A stretch of 64,000 bases of DNA from Methanomicrobium sp. W14 (GCF_017875315.1 NZ_JAGGMM010000001.1:930001-994000); one strand, 5' to 3'; counted from the stretch's first letter, positions 9,241-18,784 are shown. Numbers and translations: made by a program. Notes: generated by a model not told the origin, from the sequence alone.

Positions 9241-10722
9241 ATGATGTCCTTTATTCTTGACTATATCCTTTCATCAGGAACAGGTCTGATTTCAGATATT
9301 CATGTTTTGATACTTATCATCAATTTCTTCTTTGCGGTCTCAATCATATTCATCGAGAGAAGAGACCCGACTTCAGCACTATTATGGGTTACAATACTGG
9401 CTCTTATTCCCATTGCAGGAATTATCGCTTACCTTATATTCGGGCAGAACCTCTACAAGGCAAAAATATTCAGGATAAAGGAAGAAGACGACAGAAAAAT
9501 TCAGGAGATAATTTCCAGGCAGAAAGAATTCGTCGATAATATCAGGATTCCATGGGACGACAAGGCAGGAGACTACATAGGCCTTGTAAGAATGCTCCTT
9601 GAAACGAACTATGCGGAGGTGACGGACAACAACGAAGTCGAGATTTATACAGACGGCCGGAAAAAATTCGAAGCCCTTATTGAAGCAATAAAATCCGCGA
9701 AAGAATCCGTCAATATTCAGTACTACGTTATAAGAAACGATGAAATTTCAAAGAAAATCATCTCCATTCTGGCTGAAAAGGCACGCCAGGGTGTAAAGGT
9801 GCGTGTACTCGGCGATGCCGTAGGATGCCACCAGCTGCCGCGTAATTTTTTTGATGAACTCAAAAAGGCCGGCGGTGAGACCGCATTTTTCTTCAGGTCA
9901 AAATACCTCCACATCAACATAAGGATAAACTACAGGAATCACCGTAAAATCGCTGTCATCGACGGAAAAACCGGGTTTATAGGCGGATTCAACCTGGGCG
10001 ACGAGTACCTCGGGAAAGGTCCTCTAGGATACTGGAGAGATACGCACCTGAAAATAACGGGCGGTGCCGTTTACTCACTTCAGTCACGCTTTTTCCTCGA
10101 CTGGAACCACGCTGCAGAAAAGGACATAGGCTTTTTTGACGGGATGTATTTCCCACGTGCACCGTTTAAAAGGGGTACATTTATGCAAATTGCGTCAAGC
10201 GGTCCGGATTCACAGGGGGAGAGCATAAAGATGGGCTATATAAAGCTAATAAACAACGCCCGTGAAAGCATCCTTATCCAGACGCCATATTTTATTCCCG
10301 ACAAAAGTATCCTGGACTCATTGAAAATTGCCGCAGGTTCCGGTGTTGATGTGAAAATAATGTTTCCGTGCAGACCTGACCATCCCTTCGTCTACTGGGC
10401 AGGATTTTCATATCTCTGGGAGCTGATGGAGTCTGGTGTCCGCGTATTCACTTACAACAGGGGATTTATTCATGCAAAAACCATCGTCGTCGACGGGATG
10501 GCGTCATCGGTCGGAAGCGCCAACTGGGATATAAGAAGTTTCAGCTTAAACTTTGAATCAAATGCCTTCATTTACGATGAAACGGTCTCAGGAAAGCTTA
10601 AAAATATATTTGAAGAGGACCTTAAGTACTGTTCCGAAAAAACAAATGATGACTACAACAACAGGACCGTTGCCGTGAGATTTAAGGAGTCCATATCAAG
10701 ACTGTTCTCGCAGGTCCTATAA
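9241..10722 (+). CDS. cls: Cardiolipin synthase-type phospholipase D enzyme
   Basis: A 493-residue protein with two N-terminal TM helices (about 18-38 and 46-68, with the typical ERRDPTSALLWV between) and two phospholipase D domains. The HKD motifs are NHRKIAVIDGKTGFIGG (about residue 235) and HAKTIVVDGMASSVGSANWD (about 415). The bacterial ClsA family condenses phosphatidyl groups into cardiolipin; archaeal homologues join archaeal phospholipids to form glycerol-bridged dimeric lipids. Length and architecture are complete. Either of the first two Met codons could be the start. It is monocistronic, with a convergent gene 22 nt downstream. Confidence 0.9.
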   Translation: MMSFILDYILSSGTGLISDIHVLILIINFFFAVSIIFIERRDPTSALLWVTILALIPIAGIIAYLIFGQNLYKAKIFRIKEEDDRKIQEIISRQKEFVDNIRIPWDDKAGDYIGLVRMLLETNYAEVTDNNEVEIYTDGRKKFEALIEAIKSAKESVNIQYYVIRNDEISKKIISILAEKARQGVKVRVLGDAVGCHQLPRNFFDELKKAGGETAFFFRSKYLHINIRINYRNHRKIAVIDGKTGFIGGFNLGDEYLGKGPLGYWRDTHLKITGGAVYSLQSRFFLDWNHAAEKDIGFFDGMYFPRAPFKRGTFMQIASSGPDSQGESIKMGYIKLINNARESILIQTPYFIPDKSILDSLKIAAGSGVDVKIMFPCRPDHPFVYWAGFSYLWELMESGVRVFTYNRGFIHAKTIVVDGMASSVGSANWDIRSFSLNFESNAFIYDETVSGKLKNIFEEDLKYCSEKTNDDYNNRTVAVRFKESISRLFSQVL

Positions 10723-10744
10723 TTCACTTTCACAGTGCCGAATA

Positions 10745-11638
10745 TTACGGCTGCCTCTTCCTGCCAAATGTTTTCTCTTCGAAAGACTTCAGCCTGGGGA
10801 TATTCTGCCTGTAATGAATCTGAAGCGATGGTATGGTGTACCTGAAATATTTCGGAAGAATTGCGGTTGCCATTACCCCTTTTCTGATTAAACCGTTCTC
10901 CTGGCCGATAACACTGTTTCTTTTGCGAATTACCTCTTCAAGAAATTCCCCGGCGTCTTCGGCATAAGAACATGTCAGGACATTTCCGAGGTCATGAAGA
11001 AGGTGACCGTCTGTCCCGCCTGTCATTGAAAGATTTTTTTCTGACGCAAGCTTTACCGCCTTAATGTTGAGCTTTCTTGTCATACCCCCTGAAATTACTT
11101 CAAGACCGGAAAACCTGCTGATTATTTCAGGACTCATACAGTCACGCTCTATGCATTTTCCAAGTCCTTTGTTGAACAGGAGATACCCAAACGGGTGAGC
11201 AGCCACAGGGACCGCGTTGTAATCGTCAGAAGGCTCAACAATATCTTCGGTGTTCAGTTTCGTCGCAAGATAAGGGCTTTTGCTTTTTTTTCTCTCGACT
11301 ATTTTTTTGTAGTACTCCGTAAGGTCGCCGACGGAAAAGAAGTACATGAGAATATGCGGGCCGTCCCATGCACTGATCTCGATCCCTGGAACGTTTAAAA
11401 CCGATTTATCGGTTTTTCCTGCCTCGATGACCCCCCTTATTTCGTTGTGGTCAGTTATTGAAAGACCGATACCTCTTGAGCGTGCAAGCTTCAGCGCATC
11501 CTTAACGCGGGTATGCGAGTCGGAGTGATTAGTATGAAAATGCATGTCAACTCCGGTGGCACCGCTTTTTTTCAGGTCTTCAAAATCAGGACGACCAAAA
11601 ATAACTTTTGAAGGCCCGTATTTTTCATCTGAGTCCAT
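10745..11638 (-). CDS. PHP-domain metal-dependent phosphoesterase
   Basis: A 297-residue protein with PHP motifs in order: DMHFHTNHSD (about residue 31, metal-binding HxH and D), GLSITDHNEIRG (about 56), PGIEIS (about 84), VAAHPFG (about 143) and TGGTDGHLLHDLG (about 210). The family hydrolyses phosphate mono- or diesters using a metal cluster. The nearest well-studied relatives are RNase AM-like phosphoesterases, but the substrate here is not known. The upstream region has a TATA-like CTATATAG and a TCGTAAAA repeat, suggesting its own regulated promoter. Confidence 0.8.
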   Translation of the reverse strand: MDSDEKYGPSKVIFGRPDFEDLKKSGATGVDMHFHTNHSDSHTRVKDALKLARSRGIGLSITDHNEIRGVIEAGKTDKSVLNVPGIEISAWDGPHILMYFFSVGDLTEYYKKIVERKKSKSPYLATKLNTEDIVEPSDDYNAVPVAAHPFGYLLFNKGLGKCIERDCMSPEIISRFSGLEVISGGMTRKLNIKAVKLASEKNLSMTGGTDGHLLHDLGNVLTCSYAEDAGEFLEEVIRKRNSVIGQENGLIRKGVMATAILPKYFRYTIPSLQIHYRQNIPRLKSFEEKTFGRKRQP

Positions 11639-11799
11639 ATTTTTTCCCTTGCATCTTAAAAACCTTATTTACTTTCGTAAAAGTATTATCGTAAAATACT
11701 ATATAGGGATTTTTCAGAAGTCTTCTTTGTTTTCGTCTGCCAATGCCACTCTGCTTACACTGGATTATTTACAAAAAGTCCGGCAAAATCACCTGAAAC
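11639..11799 (-). promoter_or_regulatory. Promoter region of the PHP gene with repeated TCGTAAAA
   Basis: Upstream of the leftward PHP gene, TCGTAAAA occurs twice on the plus strand (11675-11682 and 11689-11696), 14 bp apart. AGTATT (1182-87 of this block, i.e. 11682-11687) and AATACT (11695-11700) form an overlapping inverted repeat, next to a TATA-like CTATATAG at about 11698-11706. This could be an operator covering the promoter; no regulator can be assigned. Confidence 0.3.
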
Positions 11800-11828
11800 A
11801 AACCTGATTTTTCATTTTTTTCAGGTTT
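11800..11828. repeat. Inverted repeat with 8-bp arms
   Basis: AAACCTGA at 11800-11807 and TCAGGTTT at 11821-11828 are perfect complements separated by a T-rich 13-nt loop. It lies in the gap between the znu operon end and the PHP promoter, and may be a secondary terminator for leftward transcripts. Confidence 0.35.
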
Positions 11829-11845
11829 TATAAGGCAATAAAAAA

Positions 11846-11908
11846 GGAAGTGTCATCAGGCCCCTGTATTTTTCAGATTTCAGTATTAACACGGCGCTGA
11901 ATACAGGG
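11846..11908 (-). terminator. Terminator hairpin of the znu operon
   Basis: AATACAGGG (11900-11908) pairs perfectly with CCCTGTATT (11862-11870). CTG/CAG extends the stem inside across a TTT bulge. On the minus strand this hairpin begins about 45 nt after the znuB stop and is followed some 15 nt later by a T6 run (11841-11846 as A6 on plus), as expected for a transcription terminator of the leftward metal-import operon. Confidence 0.55.
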
Positions 11909-11953
11909 ACATCTCAGGCCTGCAAAAACATGAAATCCGAAACTTAAAAACTT

Positions 11954-12775
11954 TCACGCTGCCTCATGCGGCCTGAACCTGAAATGTTTCAGAAAAACCG
12001 CACATACATATACGGCTACACTTATGAGAATAATCGTTGCGCCTGAAGGAACGTCCAGATAATACGAGAGAAATATCCCGGACGTCGTGAAAAATATCCC
12101 TGTCAGAGACGACAGGTAAAACATCTTTTTCAGATCACGTGTAAATTCACGCGATATCGCGGCAGGAAGCGTCAAAAGCGCTATTACCAGAATTATTCCA
12201 ACGACCTGGATAAGCATGACGACGGTCACTGCAACAAGAACGAGAAGAAGGGCCATCATCTTCTCAGAGGGTATGTTCATGACCTTCGAATACTCTTCGT
12301 CGAATGTGACAGACAAAAGCTGGTTGTAAAACAGCCAGATAACGGTAAGAATCAGCACGAGAAGAAGGGCCATAAGAAAGAGATCGCTAACCGGAACGAG
12401 CAGTATGTTCCCGAACAGATAACCGAGAAGATCAGGGGCAAAACCCGGGGTCAGGTAAACGAACATCACTCCGAGGGCCATCCCGAACGCCCAGACCGCA
12501 CCTACCAGGGTATCCAGGTGCTGGTGCGCCACTCTTCTTATTCTGGATATGACGGCAGCCGTTGCAACCGAGAATATCATCGCTCCTGCAATCGGATCGA
12601 AGCCAAAGAAATACCCAAGACCGATTCCACCGAATGCAGCGTGCGAAATTCCTCCAGACATGGACACCATCCGCTTTACAACAACGAAGCTGCCTATAAT
12701 ACCGCATGCAATACTCGCCATAACTCCTGCGAGAAGTGCGTTTCTGAAGAACTCATAATAAAGAAGGGACAGCAC
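11954..12775 (-). CDS. znuB: Zinc/manganese-type ABC transporter permease
   Basis: A 273-residue ABC-3 family permease with about eight TM helices. The family pattern is clear: MASIACGIIGSFVVVKRMVSMSGGISHAAFGG near the N-terminus (quoted as pattern only), QVVGIILVIALLTLPAAISREF near residue 195, and a C-terminal SYYLDVPSGATIILISV. It is the pore of a metal importer and the last gene of a znuA-znuC-znuB operon, separated from the ATPase gene by 2 nt. The distinction between Zn2+ and Mn2+ cannot be made from the permease. Confidence 0.9.
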   Translation of the reverse strand: MLSLLYYEFFRNALLAGVMASIACGIIGSFVVVKRMVSMSGGISHAAFGGIGLGYFFGFDPIAGAMIFSVATAAVISRIRRVAHQHLDTLVGAVWAFGMALGVMFVYLTPGFAPDLLGYLFGNILLVPVSDLFLMALLLVLILTVIWLFYNQLLSVTFDEEYSKVMNIPSEKMMALLLVLVAVTVVMLIQVVGIILVIALLTLPAAISREFTRDLKKMFYLSSLTGIFFTTSGIFLSYYLDVPSGATIILISVAVYVCAVFLKHFRFRPHEAA

Positions 12776-12777
12776 CG

Positions 12778-13575
12778 CTACTCATCCTCCTTCGCGCTTT
12801 TTACTTTCAGATTCTCGTGCTTCTCCAGAACCCTATGGGGGAGACCATGTGCAATCAGATCGACAGGGCACTTGTAAGCGTCAAGGATCATGTCGCTTGT
12901 AATTTCGTTGTCGTTGTGCGTATACAGTTTCCTGTTAAGGCAGGCTACGACATCGACTCCCGATGACAATACTCCTATGTCGTGGGTTATAAGAACTACA
13001 GTCATTTTCCTCTGCAGCTCTGTTAATATGTCGTTAAACTTCTCCTCGGTAGGTGAGTCGACATATACGGTCGGCTCGTCCAGAATAAGAACCCGGGGAT
13101 TTCCTACGATCGCTCGGGCGATAATCGCCCTCTGCTGCTCTCCTCCGGAAAGTTCCCCAAGACCTCTTTTCGAAAGGTCAGATATCCCGAGCTTCTCCAT
13201 TGCCTCCGCTGCAAGTTTACGGTCGTTTTCCGAGAATCTTTTCCTGATTCCACCAATATGCCCAAGTCTTCCCGTAAGAACCATGTCTCCTACGGTTACC
13301 GGATAGCTGAAATCGAAGGTGTGGAACTGCGGGACATATCCCAAAAGAAAACGGTTTTTTTCGGGGGGGTCACCGTAGATTTCAACCCTGCCTTTATCAG
13401 GTTTTAAAAGGCCGAGAATCACCTTTATAAGGGTGGTTTTACCCCCGCCGTTAGGTCCTATAACAGCGTAGAACTTTCCGTCATCCACTTTCATGGAGAT
13501 GTCGTCAAGCACTTTCTGTCCTTCACGGTAAACGGTTATATTTCGCAAATCTATTGCGGGTACTTCCATCCGCAC
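12778..13575 (-). CDS. znuC: Zinc/manganese-type ABC transporter ATPase
   Basis: A 265-residue ATPase with Walker A GPNGGGKTTL (about residue 41), Q-loop YVPQFHTFDF, signature LSGGEQQRAIIARA (about 142), Walker B VLILDEPTVYVD (about 164) and switch His in LITHDIG. FDFSYPVTVGDMVLTGRLG after the Q-loop is typical of metal-uptake (ZnuC/MntB-like) ATPases. The ATG directly abuts the znuA stop; an in-frame ATG two codons later is an alternative. It energises the ZnuB pore. Confidence 0.92.
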   Translation of the reverse strand: MRMEVPAIDLRNITVYREGQKVLDDISMKVDDGKFYAVIGPNGGGKTTLIKVILGLLKPDKGRVEIYGDPPEKNRFLLGYVPQFHTFDFSYPVTVGDMVLTGRLGHIGGIRKRFSENDRKLAAEAMEKLGISDLSKRGLGELSGGEQQRAIIARAIVGNPRVLILDEPTVYVDSPTEEKFNDILTELQRKMTVVLITHDIGVLSSGVDVVACLNRKLYTHNDNEITSDMILDAYKCPVDLIAHGLPHRVLEKHENLKVKSAKEDE

Positions 13576-14499
13576 TTACTCCGATGCAAAGGCCTTTGCA
13601 ACAGATTTCATGTTTTCAAGATATTCCTCTGCAAGAGGATCTATCATAATTACTTTTCCGCCGATTGCATCCGCAATAACTTCAGCACTCTTTGTGCTGT
13701 ACTCCGGAGACGCAAACACAACCGTCACGTTGTTTTCTTCCGCCTGATCAATAATCTGTTTCAGTGCCGCAGGAGACGGCTCCTTTCCCTCACTCTCTAT
13801 TGAGATCTGGTTAAGCGAATAGTCTCTTGCAAAGTAAGACCATGCCGGATGGTAGACCATTACCGTTTTGCCTGAACTGTTCGAAAGCTCTTCGGATATG
13901 TTTTCATCCAGAGCATCAAGTTTTGACTCATAGTTCTGAAGGTTTTCCCTGAAATAGTCCGCATTCTCAGGGCTTATCTCACAAAGACCGTCACATATGT
14001 TATCAGCCATTACTTTTGCGTTTTTAAGCGACAGCCATATGTGCGGGTTTCCGGACTGTTCGGTCCCGTTGCCTTCATTTATAAGCTCTATTCCGTCACA
14101 GCAGTCGACTATCTTCATACCTGAATTAACGCCTTTTATTTTGTCCATCCACGCCTGTTCAAACTCGATTCCAGAACCGAGTTCCGCATACATGTCAGCA
14201 TCAGAAAGTGAAACGAGCTGCCCCGAGGTAAGTTCATACGTATGCGGACTTGAACCCGGCGGGACCATCACCGTCACGTTGACAAGGTCTTTTCCGATTG
14301 CCTCTACGAATTCCTTTTCAGGAAGAATTGATACTGCAACAGAAATTGCAGACTCATTTTCGACATTAAGATTCTCTCCGGTCTGATCAGGACCGGTTAC
14401 ATTGCCTGAAACATTGCCGGTGCATCCACAGGATACGGTCATTAAAGTCAATGTAACAAGCAAAAAAGCCAAAAAGCCAGTTTTAACAGAATTCTGCAT
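13576..14499 (-). CDS. znuA: Zinc/manganese-binding lipoprotein of ABC transporter
   Basis: A 307-residue cluster A-I metal-binding protein. An N-terminal hydrophobic signal ends in a lipobox-like TVSCGC (about 21-26), so it is probably lipid-anchored. The expected metal ligands are present: His in PPGSSPHTYELT, His in NPHIWLSLKNAKVMA, His in MVYHPAWSYFARDY, and a late Asp in IMIDPL. There is no His-rich loop, so it may be either a Zn or an Mn protein. The start has GAGG about 9 nt upstream and a TATA-like ATATAG about 65-75 nt upstream on the minus strand. Confidence 0.9.
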   Translation of the reverse strand: MQNSVKTGFLAFLLVTLTLMTVSCGCTGNVSGNVTGPDQTGENLNVENESAISVAVSILPEKEFVEAIGKDLVNVTVMVPPGSSPHTYELTSGQLVSLSDADMYAELGSGIEFEQAWMDKIKGVNSGMKIVDCCDGIELINEGNGTEQSGNPHIWLSLKNAKVMADNICDGLCEISPENADYFRENLQNYESKLDALDENISEELSNSSGKTVMVYHPAWSYFARDYSLNQISIESEGKEPSPAALKQIIDQAEENNVTVVFASPEYSTKSAEVIADAIGGKVIMIDPLAEEYLENMKSVAKAFASE

Positions 14500-14926
14500 T
14501 ATGTTTTTCCTCGTAACAGAAATTTCTCATCTCAAAAATTTTCAGTTTTTACATTATATTCTCTACTATATTTTGTTTTCCCAGTTTTCGGAAATTTCCT
14601 GAATCCTATAAAATTCTGGCAGTTACAAAGAATTACGATATAACCTGAAATTCATAAACCCCAATGGTTACAGACATCAGAAACAGAACTTTCAGACTTT
14701 ATCTCAGGTGATGAAGATTTTAAACCAGCATTTTTTAGGATACGTTCAAATTTTTACACTTTTCATGTTATTGATAATTAAAAAAAGCTTATTTTCCTGT
14801 TATAAACTATGATATTTTATAAAATTTGTAATAGCAAATTTACATAAAATACATATATTGACTTTTTATTAATACGTAATTGGAAATTATTATCACCGAG
14901 GATTACAAAATTATTATTTGGTGAGA
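14500..14926. promoter_or_regulatory. 427-base divergent control region (znuA / Fe-type importer)
   Basis: No gene seen; the region is very AT-rich. It holds a leftward TATA-like element near 14566-14574 for znuA and a rightward one (ACATATATTG, 14851-14860) for the binding-protein gene at 14927. A perfect inverted repeat AAATTTG-N6-CAAATTT (14822-14828 and 14835-14841) sits just upstream of the rightward TATA box, a good place for a metal-responsive regulator. The PadR-type operator found further right is absent here. Confidence 0.45.
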
Positions 14927-16069
14927 ATGGATTTGACAAAAAGATACATTAATTTGGCTGTGCTTCTGGCAGTGGTTTTTGCAGCTGCGATGATATGCGG
15001 CTGTACAGGGCAAAGCAACACAGACAACCCGTCTTCAGGATCTGTTGACGAAAATGACACAATTACTGTTACAGACTCTCTCGGAAGAGAAGTAACTGTT
15101 CCTAAAGATCCTGACAGCGTGGTCTGTTCAGGTTCAGGGTGCCTGAGATATCTCACATATCTTGGAGCTCAGGACAAAATTGTCGGTGTTGATGACATCG
15201 AAATCAAGGATCAGGAGATGGATGCACGCCCTTACGCACTTGCAAACACGCAGTTTAAGAATTATCCTCTTATCGGCGAATACCGCGGAAACGATGATCC
15301 TGAAAAGATTGTCGCCTTAAACCCTGAAGTTATATTCAAGGCAGGGATGACATCAGCGGATGAAGCTGACGAACTTTCAGAAAAGACCGGAATCCCTGTT
15401 GTCGGAATTGATGTAGGGTCGCTGAGCACTTACCGCGACGATATGTATTACTCCTTCCGCCTGATGGGTAAAGTGATAGGAAAGGAGGACAGGGCTGAGG
15501 AGCTCATAAACTACTTCAACGCTTCGATAGCTGATCTCAACGACAGGACCGCAGGTGTTTCGAATTCTGATAAAATATCAACATATGTAGGTGGAATTGC
15601 ATACCGCGGCCCACACGGATTCCAGTCCACAGAACCTGCTTATCCCCCGTTTGTTTTCGTAAATGCGAATAATGTTGCTGCATCAATGGGAACGGATCAT
15701 GCAGATGTCGCAAAGGAAAAGATCCTGGAATGGGACCCGGAGGTAATCTTTGTTGATCTCTCAACCCTTCAGACAACGGACTCAAACGCTGTTACGGAAC
15801 TGCGTAACGACGATTCATACAGTCTTTTAAGCGCTGTAAAGGCTGACAGGGTTTACGGTGTTCTCCCGTATAACTGGTACAGCCAGAACCAGGGAAGCAT
15901 TCTTGCAGACGCCTACTATGTAGGAAAAGTTCTGTATCCCGAAAAATTCAGCGATATCAACCCTGATGAAAAAGCGGACGAGATCTACACATTCCTTGTG
16001 GGAGGTCCCGTATTCGACGAACTTAACGAAACTTTCGGCGGCATGGCGTTTTCGAAAATAAGTGTCTGA
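14927..16069 (+). CDS. FecB/BtuF-type metal-chelate-binding lipoprotein
   Basis: A 380-residue type III periplasmic-binding protein. The signal ends in a lipobox (MICGC, about 19-23). The family opening ITVTDSLGREVTVPKDPDSVV is followed by YLGAQDKIVGVDD and by VALNPEVIFKAG. It should capture an iron chelate, cobamide or similar ligand outside the membrane. I chose the ATG at 14927; GTG at 14921 and TTG at 14918 are in frame and close. It is the first gene of an operon with permease, ATPase and FmdE-like genes. The protein has large insertions relative to BtuF (TYVGGIAYRGPHGFQST), resembling archaeal iron/tungsten-region binding proteins, so the substrate is open. Confidence 0.85.
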   Translation: MDLTKRYINLAVLLAVVFAAAMICGCTGQSNTDNPSSGSVDENDTITVTDSLGREVTVPKDPDSVVCSGSGCLRYLTYLGAQDKIVGVDDIEIKDQEMDARPYALANTQFKNYPLIGEYRGNDDPEKIVALNPEVIFKAGMTSADEADELSEKTGIPVVGIDVGSLSTYRDDMYYSFRLMGKVIGKEDRAEELINYFNASIADLNDRTAGVSNSDKISTYVGGIAYRGPHGFQSTEPAYPPFVFVNANNVAASMGTDHADVAKEKILEWDPEVIFVDLSTLQTTDSNAVTELRNDDSYSLLSAVKADRVYGVLPYNWYSQNQGSILADAYYVGKVLYPEKFSDINPDEKADEIYTFLVGGPVFDELNETFGGMAFSKISV

Positions 16070-16174
16070 AAAATCTGAATGAACCAACAATTCATACAGA
16101 TTTTAAGCCACAATATTCCCCGCAAAAACACTTCAGACGGACAGAAGAACAGTTAAAACACAGGAATCAAAAAA

Positions 16175-17245
16175 ATGCATCTTAACGGCGGAGAGGTCCC
16201 AAAAGACTACAAAACATACACAGGAAAAAAAGTTTCAATTATAATTTCCGGGATCGTAGTTTTATTTCTGCTCCTGATTTTATCAATTTCAGTAGGAGCC
16301 GTAAACATTCCATTCTATGACGTATTCCAGACAATATTTTTCCAGCACGAATCAGACCAGTGGTACGCTATCATATGGAACATACGCCTCCCCCAGGCCC
16401 TTACAGGAATAGTGGCAGGTGCAGGCCTTGCTGTCGCAGGTGTAGCAATGCAGTCAATATTAAGAAATCCCCTCGGGTCTCCATATACTCTGGGAATTTC
16501 AAACGCTGCTGCTTTCGGGGCTGCATTTTCTGTCATCATTCTCGGTACGGGAACAATGCACAGTACGGGCAGTGATGCAATTGTTCTAAACAACCCCTAT
16601 GTCACAACGATTATGGCTTTTATTTTCTGCCTTATCGCAACGGCAATAATTCTGATGATCTCAAAAGTAAGAGGGTCTTCTCCTGAAGTAATGGTCCTTG
16701 CGGGTGTTGCGATAGGTTCTCTTTTTACTGCCGGGACAATGTTTCTGCAGTATTTCGCGGACGACAACCAGCTTGCAGCCGTTGTCTTCTGGTCTTTCGG
16801 GGATGTCAGCAGGGCCGACTGGGGTGAACTTACTTTAATGGCCATTGTAACAATCCTCTGCTCTGCATATTTCATCTATAATATGTGGAACTACAATGCA
16901 ATTGATGCAGGCGATGAAACAGCAAAAGGTCTTGGCGTGAATGTGGAGAGGATAAGACTTGTGGGAATGGTTGTCTCATCCTTTCTTTCGGCTATAATAG
17001 TCTCATTCCTTGGTGTAATAGGATTTGTAGGGCTTGTATGCCCGCACATTACAAGAAGAATTATCGGAGACGACAACAGGTTTCTGATCCCGGGCACAAT
17101 CGTTGCAGGCGGGATACTTCTTCTGGCATCAGACACGGTAGCAAGGCTTATTCTTGCACCCCATGTCCTGCCGGTTGCGATACTTACAGCGTTTATGGGT
17201 GCTCCGGTCTTCATATATCTTCTGATTAAGGGGTATGCCAGATGA
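16175..17245 (+). CDS. FecCD-type ABC transporter permease
   Basis: A 356-residue permease with about ten TM helices. FecCD hallmarks are present: WNIRLPQALTGIVAGAGLAVAG (pattern near residue 70), AMQSILRNPLGSPYTLGIS, GDETAKGLGVNVERIR (coupling region, about 245) and GVIGFVGLVCPHITRRIIGDDNR (about 275). It forms the membrane channel for the ligand captured by the product of the gene 105 nt upstream. The ATPase start overlaps its stop by 4 nt (ATGA). Confidence 0.92.
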   Translation: MHLNGGEVPKDYKTYTGKKVSIIISGIVVLFLLLILSISVGAVNIPFYDVFQTIFFQHESDQWYAIIWNIRLPQALTGIVAGAGLAVAGVAMQSILRNPLGSPYTLGISNAAAFGAAFSVIILGTGTMHSTGSDAIVLNNPYVTTIMAFIFCLIATAIILMISKVRGSSPEVMVLAGVAIGSLFTAGTMFLQYFADDNQLAAVVFWSFGDVSRADWGELTLMAIVTILCSAYFIYNMWNYNAIDAGDETAKGLGVNVERIRLVGMVVSSFLSAIIVSFLGVIGFVGLVCPHITRRIIGDDNRFLIPGTIVAGGILLLASDTVARLILAPHVLPVAILTAFMGAPVFIYLLIKGYAR

Positions 17246-18006
17246 TTCTTGATATAAACGGAGTAAAATTTCAGTACAAAAGCAGGGAAGTATTAAATGA
17301 TATCTCATTTTCCGTAGACAAGAATGAGATCCTCACAATCATGGGCCCGAACGGCGTCGGAAAAACGACACTTCTAAAATGCATCAACAGGATTCATCAC
17401 CCTAAATCGGGGTCTATCCTTGTCGGGGACGAGGACATCATGAAGATGAGTCTTCCTGACATTGCAAAAAAAGTAGGATATGTTGCCCAGCATACGCAGA
17501 AAGGAAGACTTACGGCTTACGATGCAATTCTTCTGGGAAGAAAGCCGCACATATCATGGAGTGTCTCCGAAAAAGACATAAAAATGGTTGATGCGGTTGT
17601 ACGTAAGCTTCACATGACAGACCTTGCCATGCGTTACATCGATGAAATGAGCGGAGGAGAACTTCAGAAAGTATCCATCGCAAGAGCGATTGTGCAGGAA
17701 CCAAGCCTTCTTCTGCTTGACGAACCGACAAGCAGTCTTGACCTTAAAAACCAGCAGGAAATCCTGCACATAATATCAGAGGTCGTAAAGGGTCACGAGG
17801 TCTCGGCCGTTATGACTATGCATGACATAAATACTGCCTTAAGGTTTTCAGACAGGTTCATAATGCTTAAGAGCAACAGGATTTTTGCTGCGGGCGGACC
17901 TGAGATTATAACGCCTGAAAATATAAAACAGGTATACGAAGTGGACGTTGAAGTCGAATTCCTGAAAACCGGACCCGTCGTAATTCCGGTTATGGCCCAT
18001 GCATAA
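17242..18006 (+). CDS. FecE-type ABC transporter ATPase
   Basis: A 254-residue ATPase: Walker A GPNGVGKTTL (about residue 35), Q-loop YVAQHTQ, signature MSGGELQKVSIARA (about 137), Walker B LLLLDEPTSSLD (about 157), switch His in MTMHDIN. It is complete and translationally coupled to the FecCD permease. The C-terminal extension EVDVEVEFLKTGPVVIPVM is the regulatory tail typical of siderophore/cobamide ATPases. Confidence 0.92.
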   Translation: MILDINGVKFQYKSREVLNDISFSVDKNEILTIMGPNGVGKTTLLKCINRIHHPKSGSILVGDEDIMKMSLPDIAKKVGYVAQHTQKGRLTAYDAILLGRKPHISWSVSEKDIKMVDAVVRKLHMTDLAMRYIDEMSGGELQKVSIARAIVQEPSLLLLDEPTSSLDLKNQQEILHIISEVVKGHEVSAVMTMHDINTALRFSDRFIMLKSNRIFAAGGPEIITPENIKQVYEVDVEVEFLKTGPVVIPVMAHA

Positions 18007-18092
18007 GAAAGGGATCACAAACATATAAGTCTCAAAGTTTCAACATTTACTTTAAAACGGAATGACCTCCAAAAATACATCCAGGTTAAAAC

Positions 18093-18707
18093 ATGACACA
18101 GTCCATAAAATCCTTTGATGAGGCGGCCGAATTTCACGGCCACAAATGCCCCGGGCTTGCATACGGCTACAAGGCTGCCGAATACGCATTAAAAGAGCTT
18201 TCACACGGAAGAAGCGAGGACGAGGAGCTCGTGGCGATTGTCGAAAACGACGCCTGCGGAATTGATGCTATACAGTTTCTGACAGGGTGCACAATAGGAA
18301 AGGGCAACCTCATCTTCAGGGACTACGGAAAGCAGGTATACACATTCATCAAAAGGGACAACAGCGATGCAGTACGCCTTTCACAGAAGGAAGGGACGTC
18401 CATGGGCGACTTCGACGCGAGAACCGGTGAACTCTCGGAGAAGGTGTTCGGAAGTTCTGCAAACGATGAAGAAAGAAAGGAGTTTTTCGAAAGGAGAAAA
18501 GTTGTCATTCAAAAGATTCTTGACATGCCCTCAGAAGACCTTTACAGGCTTGAGCATGTAAAACCCGAAATACCGGAAAGGGCAAGGCTTTTCAAATCCT
18601 ACAAATGCGCAAAATGCGGCGAGACCGTATCGGAGTCAAGGGCACGTGTCCAGAACGGGGAAATCGTCTGCATTCCGTGCTTTGAGGAGTATTCCCGCGG
18701 CTGGTAG
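18093..18707 (+). CDS. FmdE-type protein with C-terminal zinc ribbon
   Basis: A 204-residue protein. The FmdE domain (about 5-150) shows EFHGHKCPGLAYGYKAAEYAL with Cys and His ligands, then ENDACGIDAIQFLTGCTIGKGNLI (pattern cited in part). The C-terminal ribbon is CAKCGE-x15-CIPC (about 172-196). FmdE domains were first seen as subunit E of molybdenum formylmethanofuran dehydrogenase, but free-standing copies are frequently found beside metal transporters and have no proven function. It lies 86 nt after the FecE ATPase gene and probably belongs to that operon. A role in handling the imported metal or cofactor is inferred. Confidence 0.85.
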   Translation: MTQSIKSFDEAAEFHGHKCPGLAYGYKAAEYALKELSHGRSEDEELVAIVENDACGIDAIQFLTGCTIGKGNLIFRDYGKQVYTFIKRDNSDAVRLSQKEGTSMGDFDARTGELSEKVFGSSANDEERKEFFERRKVVIQKILDMPSEDLYRLEHVKPEIPERARLFKSYKCAKCGETVSESRARVQNGEIVCIPCFEEYSRGW

Positions 18708-18784
18708 TCTTTTTGGGTATATTCTCTGAATATCTACTGAATCCTTAAAAATATTTTCAAAAAATTTTTTCGTTTTCAGCCGGT

